A stretch of DNA of 64,000 bases, from assembly GCF_022761115.1 (NCBI RefSeq), contig NZ_JAKWJS010000008.1:62001-126000 (forward strand), given 5' to 3'. Numbering within the stretch: the first letter of the stretch is position 1; each line of letters starts with the position of its first letter. A model generated the notes under the pieces. The model searched no databases. It was not told the origin of the DNA and worked only from the letters and a program-made list of their open reading frames with translations. The DNA is from Dyella sp. RRB7 (GTDB lineage Bacteria > Pseudomonadota > Gammaproteobacteria > Xanthomonadales > Rhodanobacteraceae). Shown piece by piece: positions 55,416-63,459 of the stretch. Both the position numbers and the translations under genes were made by a program.

Positions 55416-56200
55416 GCGAACTGAATCTGCCGCATGCCCTGCAGGCCGCGCGCGAAGCCGCCCAGGCGGCGGCCGAAGTGCTGCTGCATTATTGGCGTCG
55501 CGGCGTGGACGTGGAGCTCAAGAGTGACGACACGCCGGTGACGGTGGCCGATCGCGAGGCGGAGCTGGCGATCCGCAAGGTGTTGCAGGCCGCGCTGCCG
55601 CAGGCCTCCATCTATGGCGAGGAATTCGGCCGCGACGGCGACGGGCACGAACTGCTGTGGCTGGTCGATCCGCTCGACGGCACCAAGAGCTTCGTGCGGC
55701 GCACGCCGTTCTTCTCCACGCAGATCGCGTTGATGCATCGCGGCGAGCTGGTGCTTGGCATTTCCAGCGCCCCGGTCTATGGCGAGACGATGTGGGCCAG
55801 TGCCGGAGCCGGCAGCTGGTTCGAAGGCGAGCGCGTGCAGGTGGCGGCGACCGCCGAGTTGGCGCAGGCATCGCTGTCTACCGGCAACCTCAAGTCGCTC
55901 ACCACCGATGCGCGCTGGGACGCGCTGGGTGCGTTGATCCGCGACAGCAACCGCATTCGTGGCTATGGCGATTTCTGCCACTACCACCTGCTGGCGCGCG
56001 GCGGCCTGGACCTGGTGCTGGAGTCGGACGTGAATATCCTCGATATCGCCGCGTTGGCGGTGATCGTGCGCGAGGCGGGCGGCGTGTTCACCGATCTGGA
56101 CGGCCAGGCGTTGACCCTGGACACGCGCAGCGTGCTGGCGGGCGTACCCGCGCTGCATGGCCTGGCCCTTTCCCGGATGGCCGAAGCGCTTAGGCGCTAG
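55412..56200 (+). CDS. inositol monophosphatase family protein
   Basis: 262 residues, ATGA overlap with the GspN-like gene. The metal-site motifs are present: GEEFGRDGDG, WLVDPLDGTKSFVRR, and the C-terminal VLESDVNILDIAALAVIVREAGG. Substrate could be histidinol phosphate, inositol phosphate or a nucleotide phosphate; the sequence alone does not decide. It is a paralogue of cysQ two genes downstream. Confidence 0.85.
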   Translation: MSELNLPHALQAAREAAQAAAEVLLHYWRRGVDVELKSDDTPVTVADREAELAIRKVLQAALPQASIYGEEFGRDGDGHELLWLVDPLDGTKSFVRRTPFFSTQIALMHRGELVLGISSAPVYGETMWASAGAGSWFEGERVQVAATAELAQASLSTGNLKSLTTDARWDALGALIRDSNRIRGYGDFCHYHLLARGGLDLVLESDVNILDIAALAVIVREAGGVFTDLDGQALTLDTRSVLAGVPALHGLALSRMAEALRR

Positions 56201-56209
56201 AATGCCCGA

Positions 56210-56764
56210 ATGCGCAAACCACCGATCATCCATGCGACCCGGGACGTGCACGACAGCGGCTTCCTGCATGTCGAGCAACTCGACCTCGAATTCTCCAATG
56301 GCGAGCGTCGCACCTACGAGCGCCTGAAGGGCAGTGGATTGGGCGCGGTGATCATCGTGCCGATGATCGACGATGAGACCGTGCTGCTCGTGCGCGAATA
56401 CGGTGCCGGCGTGGGGCGCTACGAACTGAGCCTGCCCAAGGGCCGGCTGGATCAGGACGAGACGGCCGAGCAGGGCGCCGACCGCGAGCTGAAGGAAGAA
56501 GTCGGCTACGGCGCGCGCAAGCTGAAAATACTGCACAACCTGTCGTTGTCGCCCTCCTACATGACGCATATGGCGCATGTGGTGCTGGCGCAGGACCTGT
56601 ACCCCGAGCGCCTTGACGGCGACGAGCCGGAAGAACTTGAAGTGGTGCCGTGGAAGATGGACGAACTGCACAAGCTGATCGCGCGCGACGACGTGACCGA
56701 AGGGCGCTCCATCGCCGCGCTGTTCATGGCCCGCGAGTATCTGGCCGGGCGCTTCCAGCCATGA
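56210..56764 (+). CDS. nudE: ADP-compounds hydrolase NudE
   Basis: 184 residues. Nudix box GRLDQDETAEQGADRELKEEVG (GX5EX7REUXEEXGU). GAVIIVPMIDDETVLLVREYGAGVGRYELSLPKG precedes it. It hydrolyses ADP-ribose and Ap3A-type compounds. It lies between two IMPase-family genes, and its stop overlaps the cysQ start. Confidence 0.92.
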   Translation: MRKPPIIHATRDVHDSGFLHVEQLDLEFSNGERRTYERLKGSGLGAVIIVPMIDDETVLLVREYGAGVGRYELSLPKGRLDQDETAEQGADRELKEEVGYGARKLKILHNLSLSPSYMTHMAHVVLAQDLYPERLDGDEPEELEVVPWKMDELHKLIARDDVTEGRSIAALFMAREYLAGRFQP

Positions 56765-57588
56765 GCGGCGACGCCCCTGTTTCCGCCTTGCTGCAAGCCA
56801 TCGCCGATATCGCGCGCCGCGCCGGCGCGGCCATCCTGGACATCTACGGCCAGGATTTCGCGGTGGAGCACAAGGCCGATGCCTCGCCGCTGACCGCTGC
56901 GGACCTCGCCGCACAACGCGTGATCATGGCTGGGCTGGCCGAGCTCGATCCCGCGCTGCCGGTACTGTCGGAAGAGGCGCGCGCGGCGTCCTGGTCGGAA
57001 CGTCAGCGCTGGACGCGTTACTGGCTGGTCGATCCGCTCGATGGCACGCGCGAATTCGTCAAGCGCAACGGCGAATTCACCGTGAACATCGCACTGGTGG
57101 ACGCGCACGAGCCGGTGCTCGGCGTGGTGCTCGCGCCGGTGACCGGTGAGCTATACGCCGCGGCGCGGAACGAGGGTGCATGGCTGCAGGTGACCGAAGA
57201 CGCACCGTGGCTGGCACTGCACACGCGCGACCTGGCCGAGCCCGCCGTGGCGGCCGGTAGCCGCTCGCATGGCGCCAATACCCACGAGATGCTGCAGGCG
57301 CTGCTGGATGCGGAATATCAGCCGCTGCCGATGGGCTCGTCGCTGAAGTTCTGCCTGATCGCCCGGGGCGATGCGGATATCTACCTGCGCCTGGGCGCCA
57401 CCAGCGAGTGGGATACCGCCGCCGCGCAATGCGTGCTGGAGGAAGCCGGCGGCGCGCTGCTGAACCTGGCGGGCGACCGGTTGCGCTACAACACGCGCGA
57501 CTCGCTGATCAATCCCGAGTTTCTTGCGGTGGGCGACAGCGCCATCGATTGGTCGGAGCGTCTGCGCCACGTGGTCACGCAAGGCTGA
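56761..57588 (+). CDS. cysQ: 3'(2'),5'-bisphosphate nucleotidase CysQ
   Basis: 275 residues. IMPase fold with CysQ features: KADASPLTAADLAAQRVIMAGL, VLSEEARAASWSERQRWTRYWLVDPLDGTREFVKRNGEFTVNIAL (CysQ lineage), and TSEWDTAAAQCVLEEAGG. It removes the 3' phosphate from PAP, a by-product of sulfate assimilation and oligoribonuclease control. Coupled to nudE by ATGA. Confidence 0.93.
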   Translation: MSGDAPVSALLQAIADIARRAGAAILDIYGQDFAVEHKADASPLTAADLAAQRVIMAGLAELDPALPVLSEEARAASWSERQRWTRYWLVDPLDGTREFVKRNGEFTVNIALVDAHEPVLGVVLAPVTGELYAAARNEGAWLQVTEDAPWLALHTRDLAEPAVAAGSRSHGANTHEMLQALLDAEYQPLPMGSSLKFCLIARGDADIYLRLGATSEWDTAAAQCVLEEAGGALLNLAGDRLRYNTRDSLINPEFLAVGDSAIDWSERLRHVVTQG

Positions 57589-57591
57589 CCG

Positions 57592-57617
57592 GCACGGCGC
57601 TCAGTTGAGTGCCGTGC
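57592..57617. terminator. hairpin between convergent cysQ and the AraC-type gene
   Basis: GCACGGCGCTCA / TGAGTGCCGTGC, a 12-bp stem with one G-T wobble and a 2-nt loop. It overlaps the end of the AraC-type gene. No T run. Confidence 0.4.
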
Positions 57618-58521
57618 TTACGACGTCTGCGCGGATCTTGCCCGGACTCATGCCGCTGACCCGTTTGAACAGCCGCCGGAATGCCGCTTCGCTGCTGTAG
57701 CCCAGTTGCTGGGCGATGCCGGCGACGGATTGTTGTCGATCGCGCAGCAGCTGCGCGGCGATGCTTACCCGCCATTGCGTGACGTACTGCATCGGCGGCA
57801 TCTTCATCAGTTGGGTAAACCGCTCGGCAAACGCCGAGCGCGACATGCATGCGGTGGCTGCCATCGACTGCATGGTCCAGGCTTGTCCAGGGGCGTCGTG
57901 CACCGCGTGCAGCACTTTGCAGATGCGCGGATCGGCAAGGGCGGCAAATAGCCCGCGGCGCTCATCGGTGTAGCGGGCGTAATGACAGATAGCCAGGGTG
58001 AATAGCGCATCGGCCAACTTGTTCAGCAGCACCTGACGACCGACCAGTCCCTCTTCGACGATGCCCACCATCATGGAAGAGAGCTGCCGAAAGGTGGGGC
58101 CGGCCTCCTGTGAGCGAACGACGAAGCAACTGGGCAGCGCGTGGCTGAGCGGGTGATGCGCGTTGCCGAAGAAGCGCAGTTGGCCGCAGATCATGCTGGT
58201 ACGGTCGGTGTCGCGTGACGGGCCTTCAGCGCTGGCACTCAGGCAGTGGGGATCGCCGTGCGGCAATACCACCAGATCACCGGCCTCCAAGGCTAGCGCG
58301 GACTCCAGGGCTGGGCCTTCGAGCCGGCAGCGACCGGCGCCTACCAGGTGGAACAGACCGCTGGTATAGCGCGGCGCATTGAGGAACCACGAGCCGCAGC
58401 GATGCAGTTCGGCGACCACCTCCACGCGTAGCATCGACTGATTCAGCAGGGACTCGAGCGCCGGCTCGATCAGCGAGGGCCGGGGGCGATCGGCCAATGC
58501 CGGGTGCGATTCGATGTACAT
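57601..58521 (-). CDS. AraC-family regulator with cupin sensor domain
   Basis: 306 residues from the ATG at 58521, preceded by GGAAGGA. An N-terminal cupin_6-type effector domain is present (about 30-150; LFHLVGAGRCRLEG, then LEAGDLVVLPHGDPHCLS). The C-terminal AraC DNA-binding pair of helix-turn-helices follows (SMAATACMSRSAFAERFTQLMKMPPMQYVTQWRVSIAAQLL; VAGIAQQLGYSSEAAFRRLFKRVSGMSPG). It is downstream of and codirectional with the buf-like operon, about 70 bases after bufC, and is the best candidate regulator. Confidence 0.9.
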   Translation of the reverse strand: MYIESHPALADRPRPSLIEPALESLLNQSMLRVEVVAELHRCGSWFLNAPRYTSGLFHLVGAGRCRLEGPALESALALEAGDLVVLPHGDPHCLSASAEGPSRDTDRTSMICGQLRFFGNAHHPLSHALPSCFVVRSQEAGPTFRQLSSMMVGIVEEGLVGRQVLLNKLADALFTLAICHYARYTDERRGLFAALADPRICKVLHAVHDAPGQAWTMQSMAATACMSRSAFAERFTQLMKMPPMQYVTQWRVSIAAQLLRDRQQSVAGIAQQLGYSSEAAFRRLFKRVSGMSPGKIRADVVSTALN

Positions 58522-58589
58522 GGCGATCCTTCCGTCGTGATGCGCTATGACATCTATTCGCCGGAAGCCGCCGGGGGTTACATGCCGGG

Positions 58590-59369
58590 CTAAGACAGCT
58601 CCATGCAAGCAATCAATCCATCGTCCAGCCAGCGGTGTAGCAACTGGGCGGCACGAGGCATGGCAGTGGCGGGGCCATGACGGTCGGACAGCCGCTCACA
58701 GAGTTGGGAGAACGTCCCGCCCTGGATAAGGGTGGTCAGCGCAAGCCTTTCGTCATCAGCGACAGGCCGATAACGCACCGCCAATGCCTGCCGCCATACC
58801 AGTAGATGGCGGCGCTTCGCGTAGCGGCGCAGATGGGGCCTTGGCATGCCGCGGTCGGCGGCACGGCGGAACGCGTCGATATTGCACTCGTATGGCAACA
58901 GCTGCAGATGCCCCTGTGTGCGCAGCCGCAGATTGACCCAGGCGTCACCGGGCAGTTCGGCCAGATCGTCCGGGGCAATGACCGCCTCATCGGCCGCATC
59001 AAAAACGGTCGATATGGCCCAGTCGAGACGCGCCATATCCGCCAGTGCCGGCTGCCTGCTCCACGGCAGGCCATAGTCGAGAAACGCAGCCAGCCCGGCG
59101 CCGTGCCAGCGGATGTTGTAGTGCCCGGACGGATGCGCCTCGATGTAGCCAGTGAGCAGATGCTCGAAGCGCCTCCCCGCCATCAGCGCCAGGCCCGGGA
59201 ATTCCGAGGCCAGGGCGTCACGCAGGCGGATGCGATAGCCGTGACGATAGACGTCCAGACGGTCGGATGAGCTGGCCAGTCCGTCGCCGGGCCAGCCATC
59301 CGGAAGGTGCGACTGGTCGGCCAATACCGCCTGCTGCACCTGTTGCTGTAGCGCCCGCAGATCGCTCAC
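58590..59369 (-). CDS. bufC: DUF2063 protein (BufC/HvfC-type partner of the MNIO enzyme)
   Basis: 259 residues. The GTG start overlaps the DUF692 stop (GTGA). The N-terminal DUF2063 domain is clear: QQAVLADQSHLPDGWP, then DRLDVYRHGYRIRLRDALASEFPGLALMAGRRFEHLLTGYIEAHPSGHYNIRWHG. A C-terminal winged-helix-like part follows. In bufferin and related clusters this protein brings the precursor to the DUF692 enzyme (RRE-like role). Coupled translation supports a physical complex with BufB. Confidence 0.88.
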   Translation of the reverse strand: MSDLRALQQQVQQAVLADQSHLPDGWPGDGLASSSDRLDVYRHGYRIRLRDALASEFPGLALMAGRRFEHLLTGYIEAHPSGHYNIRWHGAGLAAFLDYGLPWSRQPALADMARLDWAISTVFDAADEAVIAPDDLAELPGDAWVNLRLRTQGHLQLLPYECNIDAFRRAADRGMPRPHLRRYAKRRHLLVWRQALAVRYRPVADDERLALTTLIQGGTFSQLCERLSDRHGPATAMPRAAQLLHRWLDDGLIACMELS

Positions 59370-60214
59370 GCGGCCTCCTGCAGCAACGGCTCGGCCAGCT
59401 GGCGCGCGTGCGCCAACTCGGCCAGCAATGCGTCGAGCGGCGGAATATGGTCGTCGCGCTCGATCATGGTGGATACGCGGCCGAAGCGGCGCACCGCCTC
59501 CACGTAGAGCTGCCATACCGGGTCGACGATGGGGGCATCGTGCGTGTCGATGATCAATTGACTGGCATGTTCATGCCCGGCCAGATGGAACTGCTGCACG
59601 CGCGACGCCGGTATGCCATCGAGATAGGCCAGTGGCGAGAAGCCATGGTTATGTGCGCTGACATAGATGTTGTTGATGTCGAGCAGGATCAGGCAGTCGG
59701 CCCGCGTGGCGACTTCGGCGAGAAATTCCCATTCGGTCAGTTGCGACTCGGCAAAGCGCAGGTAGCTGGAGACGTTCTCCAGCAGGATGCGTCGCCCCAG
59801 TCGCTCCTGTACGCGCTGCACGCGCTCGACCACATGCGCGAGGGCTTCCTCGGTATAGGGCAGCGGCATCAGGTCGTGAAGATTCACCCCTTGCACGCCG
59901 GTCCAGCACAAATGATCGGAGATCCACTTGGGTTGAACGTGGCGCGCCAGTTCGGCCAGTCGTTGGAGATAACCCTCGTCCAACGGATCGGTGCCGCCGA
60001 TCGACATGGATACACCATGCATAACCAGCGGAAAGCGTTCACGGAAGCGCTCCAGCCACGCCAGCGGCCGTCCGCCGGGGATCATGTAGTTCTCGGAAAC
60101 AATCTCCAGCCATTGGACCGGGCCGGGGCGTTCGAGCAGGCTCTCGTAGTGATCGACGCGCAGGCCCAGGCCGTAGCCAAGGCAGGGCAACTTGGGAGTG
60201 TCGTGAATGTTCAT
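59366..60214 (-). CDS. bufB: DUF692 multinuclear non-heme iron enzyme (BufB/MNIO)
   Basis: 282 residues from the ATG at 60214. TIM-barrel MNIO enzyme. Visible ligand motifs: WLEIVSENYM, VMHGVSMSIGG, KWISDHLCWTG, LLENVSSYLRF, LLDINNIYVSAHNHGF, FHLAGHEH, DTHDAPI, and MIERDDHIPP. These match the conserved His/Asp/Glu/Asn set of iron-binding residues. In bufferin-type RiPP clusters this enzyme oxidises cysteines of the small precursor to thiooxazole or related groups. It lies 44 bases after the precursor gene. Confidence 0.92.
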   Translation of the reverse strand: MNIHDTPKLPCLGYGLGLRVDHYESLLERPGPVQWLEIVSENYMIPGGRPLAWLERFRERFPLVMHGVSMSIGGTDPLDEGYLQRLAELARHVQPKWISDHLCWTGVQGVNLHDLMPLPYTEEALAHVVERVQRVQERLGRRILLENVSSYLRFAESQLTEWEFLAEVATRADCLILLDINNIYVSAHNHGFSPLAYLDGIPASRVQQFHLAGHEHASQLIIDTHDAPIVDPVWQLYVEAVRRFGRVSTMIERDDHIPPLDALLAELAHARQLAEPLLQEAA

Positions 60215-60258
60215 GAGAGGAGGGCGGGGCCTGCAGGTGACAGGCCCCGCCGTGGCGA

Positions 60259-60540
60259 TCAGGAGGCCTGCTTCGCCGCTGCCTGTGCAGCCGTACAGTC
60301 CTGCTGGGACTTCTGCATGGTGAAGCCCTGGCCCTTGCACGAGTTCTGGCCCTTGCAGGAGTTGGTGGCCTGCTTGCAGGCACCCTGGCCCTTGCAGGAG
60401 GACGAGTTCATGCATTTGACCGAGGCGGTGTCACCGCTGGTGCTGGTCTTGTCGGCTGCCGTGGCGGACAGCGAGGTCATGGCGAACAGACCGGCGACCA
60501 TGATGGCCATGGCGCCGCCATTGAGCTTGTTGGTCTTCAT
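60259..60540 (-). CDS. bufA: Cys-rich exported precursor peptide (bufferin-like, BufA)
   Basis: 93 residues. Cleavable signal peptide (residues 1-29; GGAMAIMVAGLFAMTSLSATAA). The mature part has six Cys (43, 49, 55, 62, 68, 82) in a Ser/Gln/Gly/Lys-rich setting with CKGQ three times (NSSSCKGQGACKQ; NSCKGQNSCKGQG), spacing 6-7 residues. The first gene of the bufA-bufB-bufC string, it is the likely substrate of the MNIO enzyme. Known bufferins are exported copper-binding peptides; the metal here is inferred. Confidence 0.85.
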   Translation of the reverse strand: MKTNKLNGGAMAIMVAGLFAMTSLSATAADKTSTSGDTASVKCMNSSSCKGQGACKQATNSCKGQNSCKGQGFTMQKSQQDCTAAQAAAKQAS

Positions 60541-60823
60541 GAGTGGATTCCTGTAGTCGGTGGCCGCCATCAGGTGCGGCATGGAGGGATGTCTTGCCGG
60601 GTCGCGTGATGGTGCCGATCGGAACCCGACCGTTGCATTGTCGATAGCCACGCGCGTCGCTGGCTGCCTCTGTGCATCCCGTTTTTGTGCCCGATCGTCC
60701 GGCTTTGCGGGGCCACTGACAGGACTGGACGCGCGGCAAGAAAGCATGGACGAAGAGGCATGGCGAACGCGTGAAACGCGTGAGCATGATGTCGACCACT
60801 CAATCTTTCCCGGGACTCCTGCG

Positions 60824-61285
60824 ATGCAACGGTTCATTGCTGACAATGCCACTCGCGTACTGGCCATGCTGCACCGCGTGCGCTGGCTGGGTCCCCTGGT
60901 GATGCGCGTAGTGTTCGGCTATTTCTGGCTGGAAACGGGTATCGCCAAGGTGCAGAACATCGCTGGTTTTACGCAGCGCTTCGTGGGCTGGGGCATTCCG
61001 TTTCCGGCTTTCAGCGCGACCTTGTCGGCCTGGACCGAACTCATCGGCGGGCTACTGTTGATGCTAGGCCTGTTCACGCGGCTGGTGTGCGTTCCCATGC
61101 TCATCAACATGGCGGTGGCTGTCACCTTGGTCGTCTCGAGCAACCTGATGGGCCTGGACGATTACGTCGAGGCGGATGAAGTGGTGTACAGCCTGATCTT
61201 CCTCTGGCTGCTGATCGCCGGTCCTGGCAAGGTCAGTGTCGACACGCTGCTGGCGCGCTGGCTGGGCATTCGAACCCAGAGTTGA
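60824..61285 (+). CDS. DoxX-family membrane protein
   Basis: 153 residues from the ATG at 60824; an in-frame ATG at 60746 gives a longer, less hydrophobic N-terminus. Four membrane helices with the DoxX pattern: GPLVMRVVFGYFWLETGIAKVQNIAGFTQRFVGWGIPFPAFSATLSAWTELIGGLLLMLGLFTRL. DoxX proteins are frequent in bufferin and other MNIO clusters and are linked to thiol or quinone redox. It is divergent from bufA with a 283-base shared region. Confidence 0.88.
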   Translation: MQRFIADNATRVLAMLHRVRWLGPLVMRVVFGYFWLETGIAKVQNIAGFTQRFVGWGIPFPAFSATLSAWTELIGGLLLMLGLFTRLVCVPMLINMAVAVTLVVSSNLMGLDDYVEADEVVYSLIFLWLLIAGPGKVSVDTLLARWLGIRTQS

Positions 61286-61392
61286 CCGACACGGATGACG
61301 CGCGGCAGCACCCTCCCCAGGTAACCCCTGCAGTCACCGCGGCGAAGAACCTGATAGCGGGATAGACCATCATCACAAGGAAATACACCGTC

Positions 61393-61776
61393 ATGAAACC
61401 GTTGGCAAAAACGCTTGTTTGCTCGCTGCTGTTGCTGCTGGCCTCCGCTACGCTCGCCGATGAGGTGCCGTTCAACCGGGCGCAGTTCGACCGCGACAAG
61501 GCGGCGGGCAAGCCGGTGGTGGTGTACTTCCACGCTGACTGGTGCCCCACCTGTCGAGTGCAGAAACCCATCGTGGACAAGTTGGCGATGGAGCCTTCGC
61601 TGCGACCGATCACCATCTTCGTGGCGGATTACGACACGGAAACCGCGCTGGAGAAAACACTGAAGGTCGGCTCGCAGTCGACGTTCGTGGTGTTCAAGCA
61701 GGGACATGAGGTCACCCGTTCCACCGGCCAGACGCAGGAGTCGGTCATTCGCTCGGTGCTGCAGCAGGCGCTGTGA
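61393..61776 (+). CDS. periplasmic thioredoxin-like protein with CPTC active site
   Basis: 127 residues. Signal peptide (KTLVCSLLLLLASATLA), then a thioredoxin fold with VVVYFHADWCPTC (Cys51, Cys54), and the cis-Pro region replaced by STFVVFK. CPTC differs from the CGPC of thioredoxin and resembles DsbD/TlpA-type reductases. Its stop overlaps the start of the CcdA-like gene, so they work as a pair that moves electrons to the periplasm. Confidence 0.9.
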   Translation: MKPLAKTLVCSLLLLLASATLADEVPFNRAQFDRDKAAGKPVVVYFHADWCPTCRVQKPIVDKLAMEPSLRPITIFVADYDTETALEKTLKVGSQSTFVVFKQGHEVTRSTGQTQESVIRSVLQQAL

Positions 61777-62504
61777 TGGATTTTGGCGCAGGCACCTATG
61801 CGGTGAGTTTTGCGGCAGGCGTGGTGTCGATCCTGTCGCCCTGTGTGTTGCCGATCCTGCCCATCCTGATCGCATCCGCGTTGTCGCGGCATCGCCTTGG
61901 CACGGCGGCGCTGGCGCTGGGGCTGGCATTGTCGTTCGCGGTGGTGGGCACGTTTATCGCCACCGTCGGCGCATCGATTGGCCTGGGGGCGGAGACGCTT
62001 CGGCGCGCCGCTGCCGTACTGCTGGTGTTGTTTGGCGCGGTGATGCTCTCGACGCGTTTGCAGGGGCTTTTTGCCCGGCTCAGCTCGCGGCTGGGTTCGT
62101 CCGGACAGCGGGCCCTTGGCGCGATCAAGGGCGAGGGCCCGGCGAGCCAGTTCCTTATCGGCTTGCTGCTGGGCCTGGTGTGGAGTCCTTGCGTAGGGCC
62201 TACGCTGGGTGCGGCCACCACGCTGGCGGCACAGGGACGCGACCTCGGCCAGATCGCCTTGCTGATGGCGGTATTTGGGCTGGGAGCCGGATTACCGCTA
62301 TTGCTGCTGGGTGGCGTGTCTCACGCCACCATGATGCGGATGCGCGGCTCACTGGCCTCGTTCGGGCACACGGCCAAGGCGGTGATGGGGGGCTTGTTCG
62401 TGCTGTTTGGCACGCTGATCCTGAGCGGGCTGGATCGCAAGCTCGAAGCCGTGCTGCTGTCGATCAGCCCGGACTGGCTGACCAGTCTGACCACCTCGCT
62501 GTGA
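61773..62504 (+). CDS. CcdA/DsbD-type thiol-disulfide transmembrane protein
   Basis: 243 residues, ATGA overlap with the thioredoxin gene. Six hydrophobic helices with the two conserved redox Cys, in LSPCVLPILP and WSPCVGPTLG. It transfers electrons from cytoplasmic thioredoxin across the membrane to the periplasmic partner encoded just upstream. The ending with LTSLTTSL is typical length for CcdA. It may keep the Cys-rich buf peptide or other envelope proteins reduced. Confidence 0.92.
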   Translation: MMDFGAGTYAVSFAAGVVSILSPCVLPILPILIASALSRHRLGTAALALGLALSFAVVGTFIATVGASIGLGAETLRRAAAVLLVLFGAVMLSTRLQGLFARLSSRLGSSGQRALGAIKGEGPASQFLIGLLLGLVWSPCVGPTLGAATTLAAQGRDLGQIALLMAVFGLGAGLPLLLLGGVSHATMMRMRGSLASFGHTAKAVMGGLFVLFGTLILSGLDRKLEAVLLSISPDWLTSLTTSL

Positions 62505-62574
62505 ACCCGCTTCGCCGGGCAAGGCGTTCTGGGGCATGATCGTGGCTCCCCTCGCCACGCGTAGCCCGACCTTC

Positions 62575-63381
62575 ATGACCCGTCACAGCCTCGATGATCT
62601 GCTCGCCATCATGGCCCGTCTGCGTGATCCACAGAACGGCTGCCCGTGGGATGTGAAGCAGAATTTCGCCACCATCGCGCCGTACACCATCGAGGAAGCC
62701 TACGAGGTGGCGGACGCGATCGATCGCCAGGATTGGCGCGACCTGCGCGATGAACTGGGCGATCTGCTGCTGCAGGTGGTGTTTCACGCGCAGATGGCGA
62801 AGGAAGCCGGCCTGTTCGATTTCGCCGATGTGGCGCACGCCATCAGCGACAAGATGCTGCGCCGTCATCCGCACGTGTTTGGCGACGAAAGTTACGCCGA
62901 CCTGGAGGCCCAGAAGCGGGGCTGGGAAGACATCAAGCAAGCCGAGCGCGCCGCCAAGGGCGAGCAGCATGACGACAGCGCCCTCGCCGGCGTATCGCGC
63001 GGCCTGCCCGAATGGAAGCGTGCGCTCAAATTGCAGGAGCGTGCGGCCAGGGTCGGTTTCGACTGGCCCGATGAACGTCCCGTGCTCGACAAGCTGCTGG
63101 AAGAAGTGGACGAAGTGCGCGCCGAGTTCGCCGATGGCCGCGATCCGCAGCGCTTGCAGGACGAGATCGGCGATGTGCTGTTCGTGGTGGTGAATCTGGC
63201 GCGCCACGCCGGCGTCGATTTCTCGCAGGCGCTGCGTCACGCCAACGCAAAGTTCGAGCGGCGCTTCCGCCGGATGGAACAGCTGGCGCGCGACGATGGC
63301 CAGCCTTTGCCGCAGCGCAATCTGGTGGAGCAGGAGGCGCTGTGGCAACGCGTCAAGCGCGTGGACGAAGCGGCCACCTGA
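62575..63381 (+). CDS. mazG: nucleoside triphosphate pyrophosphohydrolase MazG
   Basis: 268 residues from the ATG at 62575 (MTRHSLDDLLAIMARLRDP), which fits family N-termini better than an ATG at 62536. Two MazG domains: EEAYEVADAIDRQDWRDLRDELGDLLLQVVFHA and EEVDEVRAEFADGRDPQRLQDEIGDVLFVVVNLAR. It hydrolyses NTPs, including (d)NTPs and non-canonical ones. The gene is followed by a hairpin that ends the opposite gene. Confidence 0.94.
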   Translation: MTRHSLDDLLAIMARLRDPQNGCPWDVKQNFATIAPYTIEEAYEVADAIDRQDWRDLRDELGDLLLQVVFHAQMAKEAGLFDFADVAHAISDKMLRRHPHVFGDESYADLEAQKRGWEDIKQAERAAKGEQHDDSALAGVSRGLPEWKRALKLQERAARVGFDWPDERPVLDKLLEEVDEVRAEFADGRDPQRLQDEIGDVLFVVVNLARHAGVDFSQALRHANAKFERRFRRMEQLARDDGQPLPQRNLVEQEALWQRVKRVDEAAT

Positions 63382-63386
63382 AAAAG

Positions 63387-63416
63387 GAGGCACGGGCTCT
63401 GGGGTTCCCGTGCCTC
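63387..63416 (-). terminator. terminator of the secreted protein gene at 63460
   Basis: GAGGCACGGG / CCCGTGCCTC, a 10-bp stem with a 10-nt loop. On the minus strand it is followed by CC and five T residues. Confidence 0.8.
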
Positions 63417-63459
63417 AGGACAGGGCGCTGCCGGACGGCAGTGCCGATTCTTCTTCTGG

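Noticed and set aside
60620-60660. A GGAACC then GTCGATAG arrangement upstream of DoxX that looks like an ECF sigma-factor promoter
   Set aside because: The spacing is about 14 bases, shorter than usual for ECF promoters, and it is about 200 bases from the DoxX start. Too weak to call.
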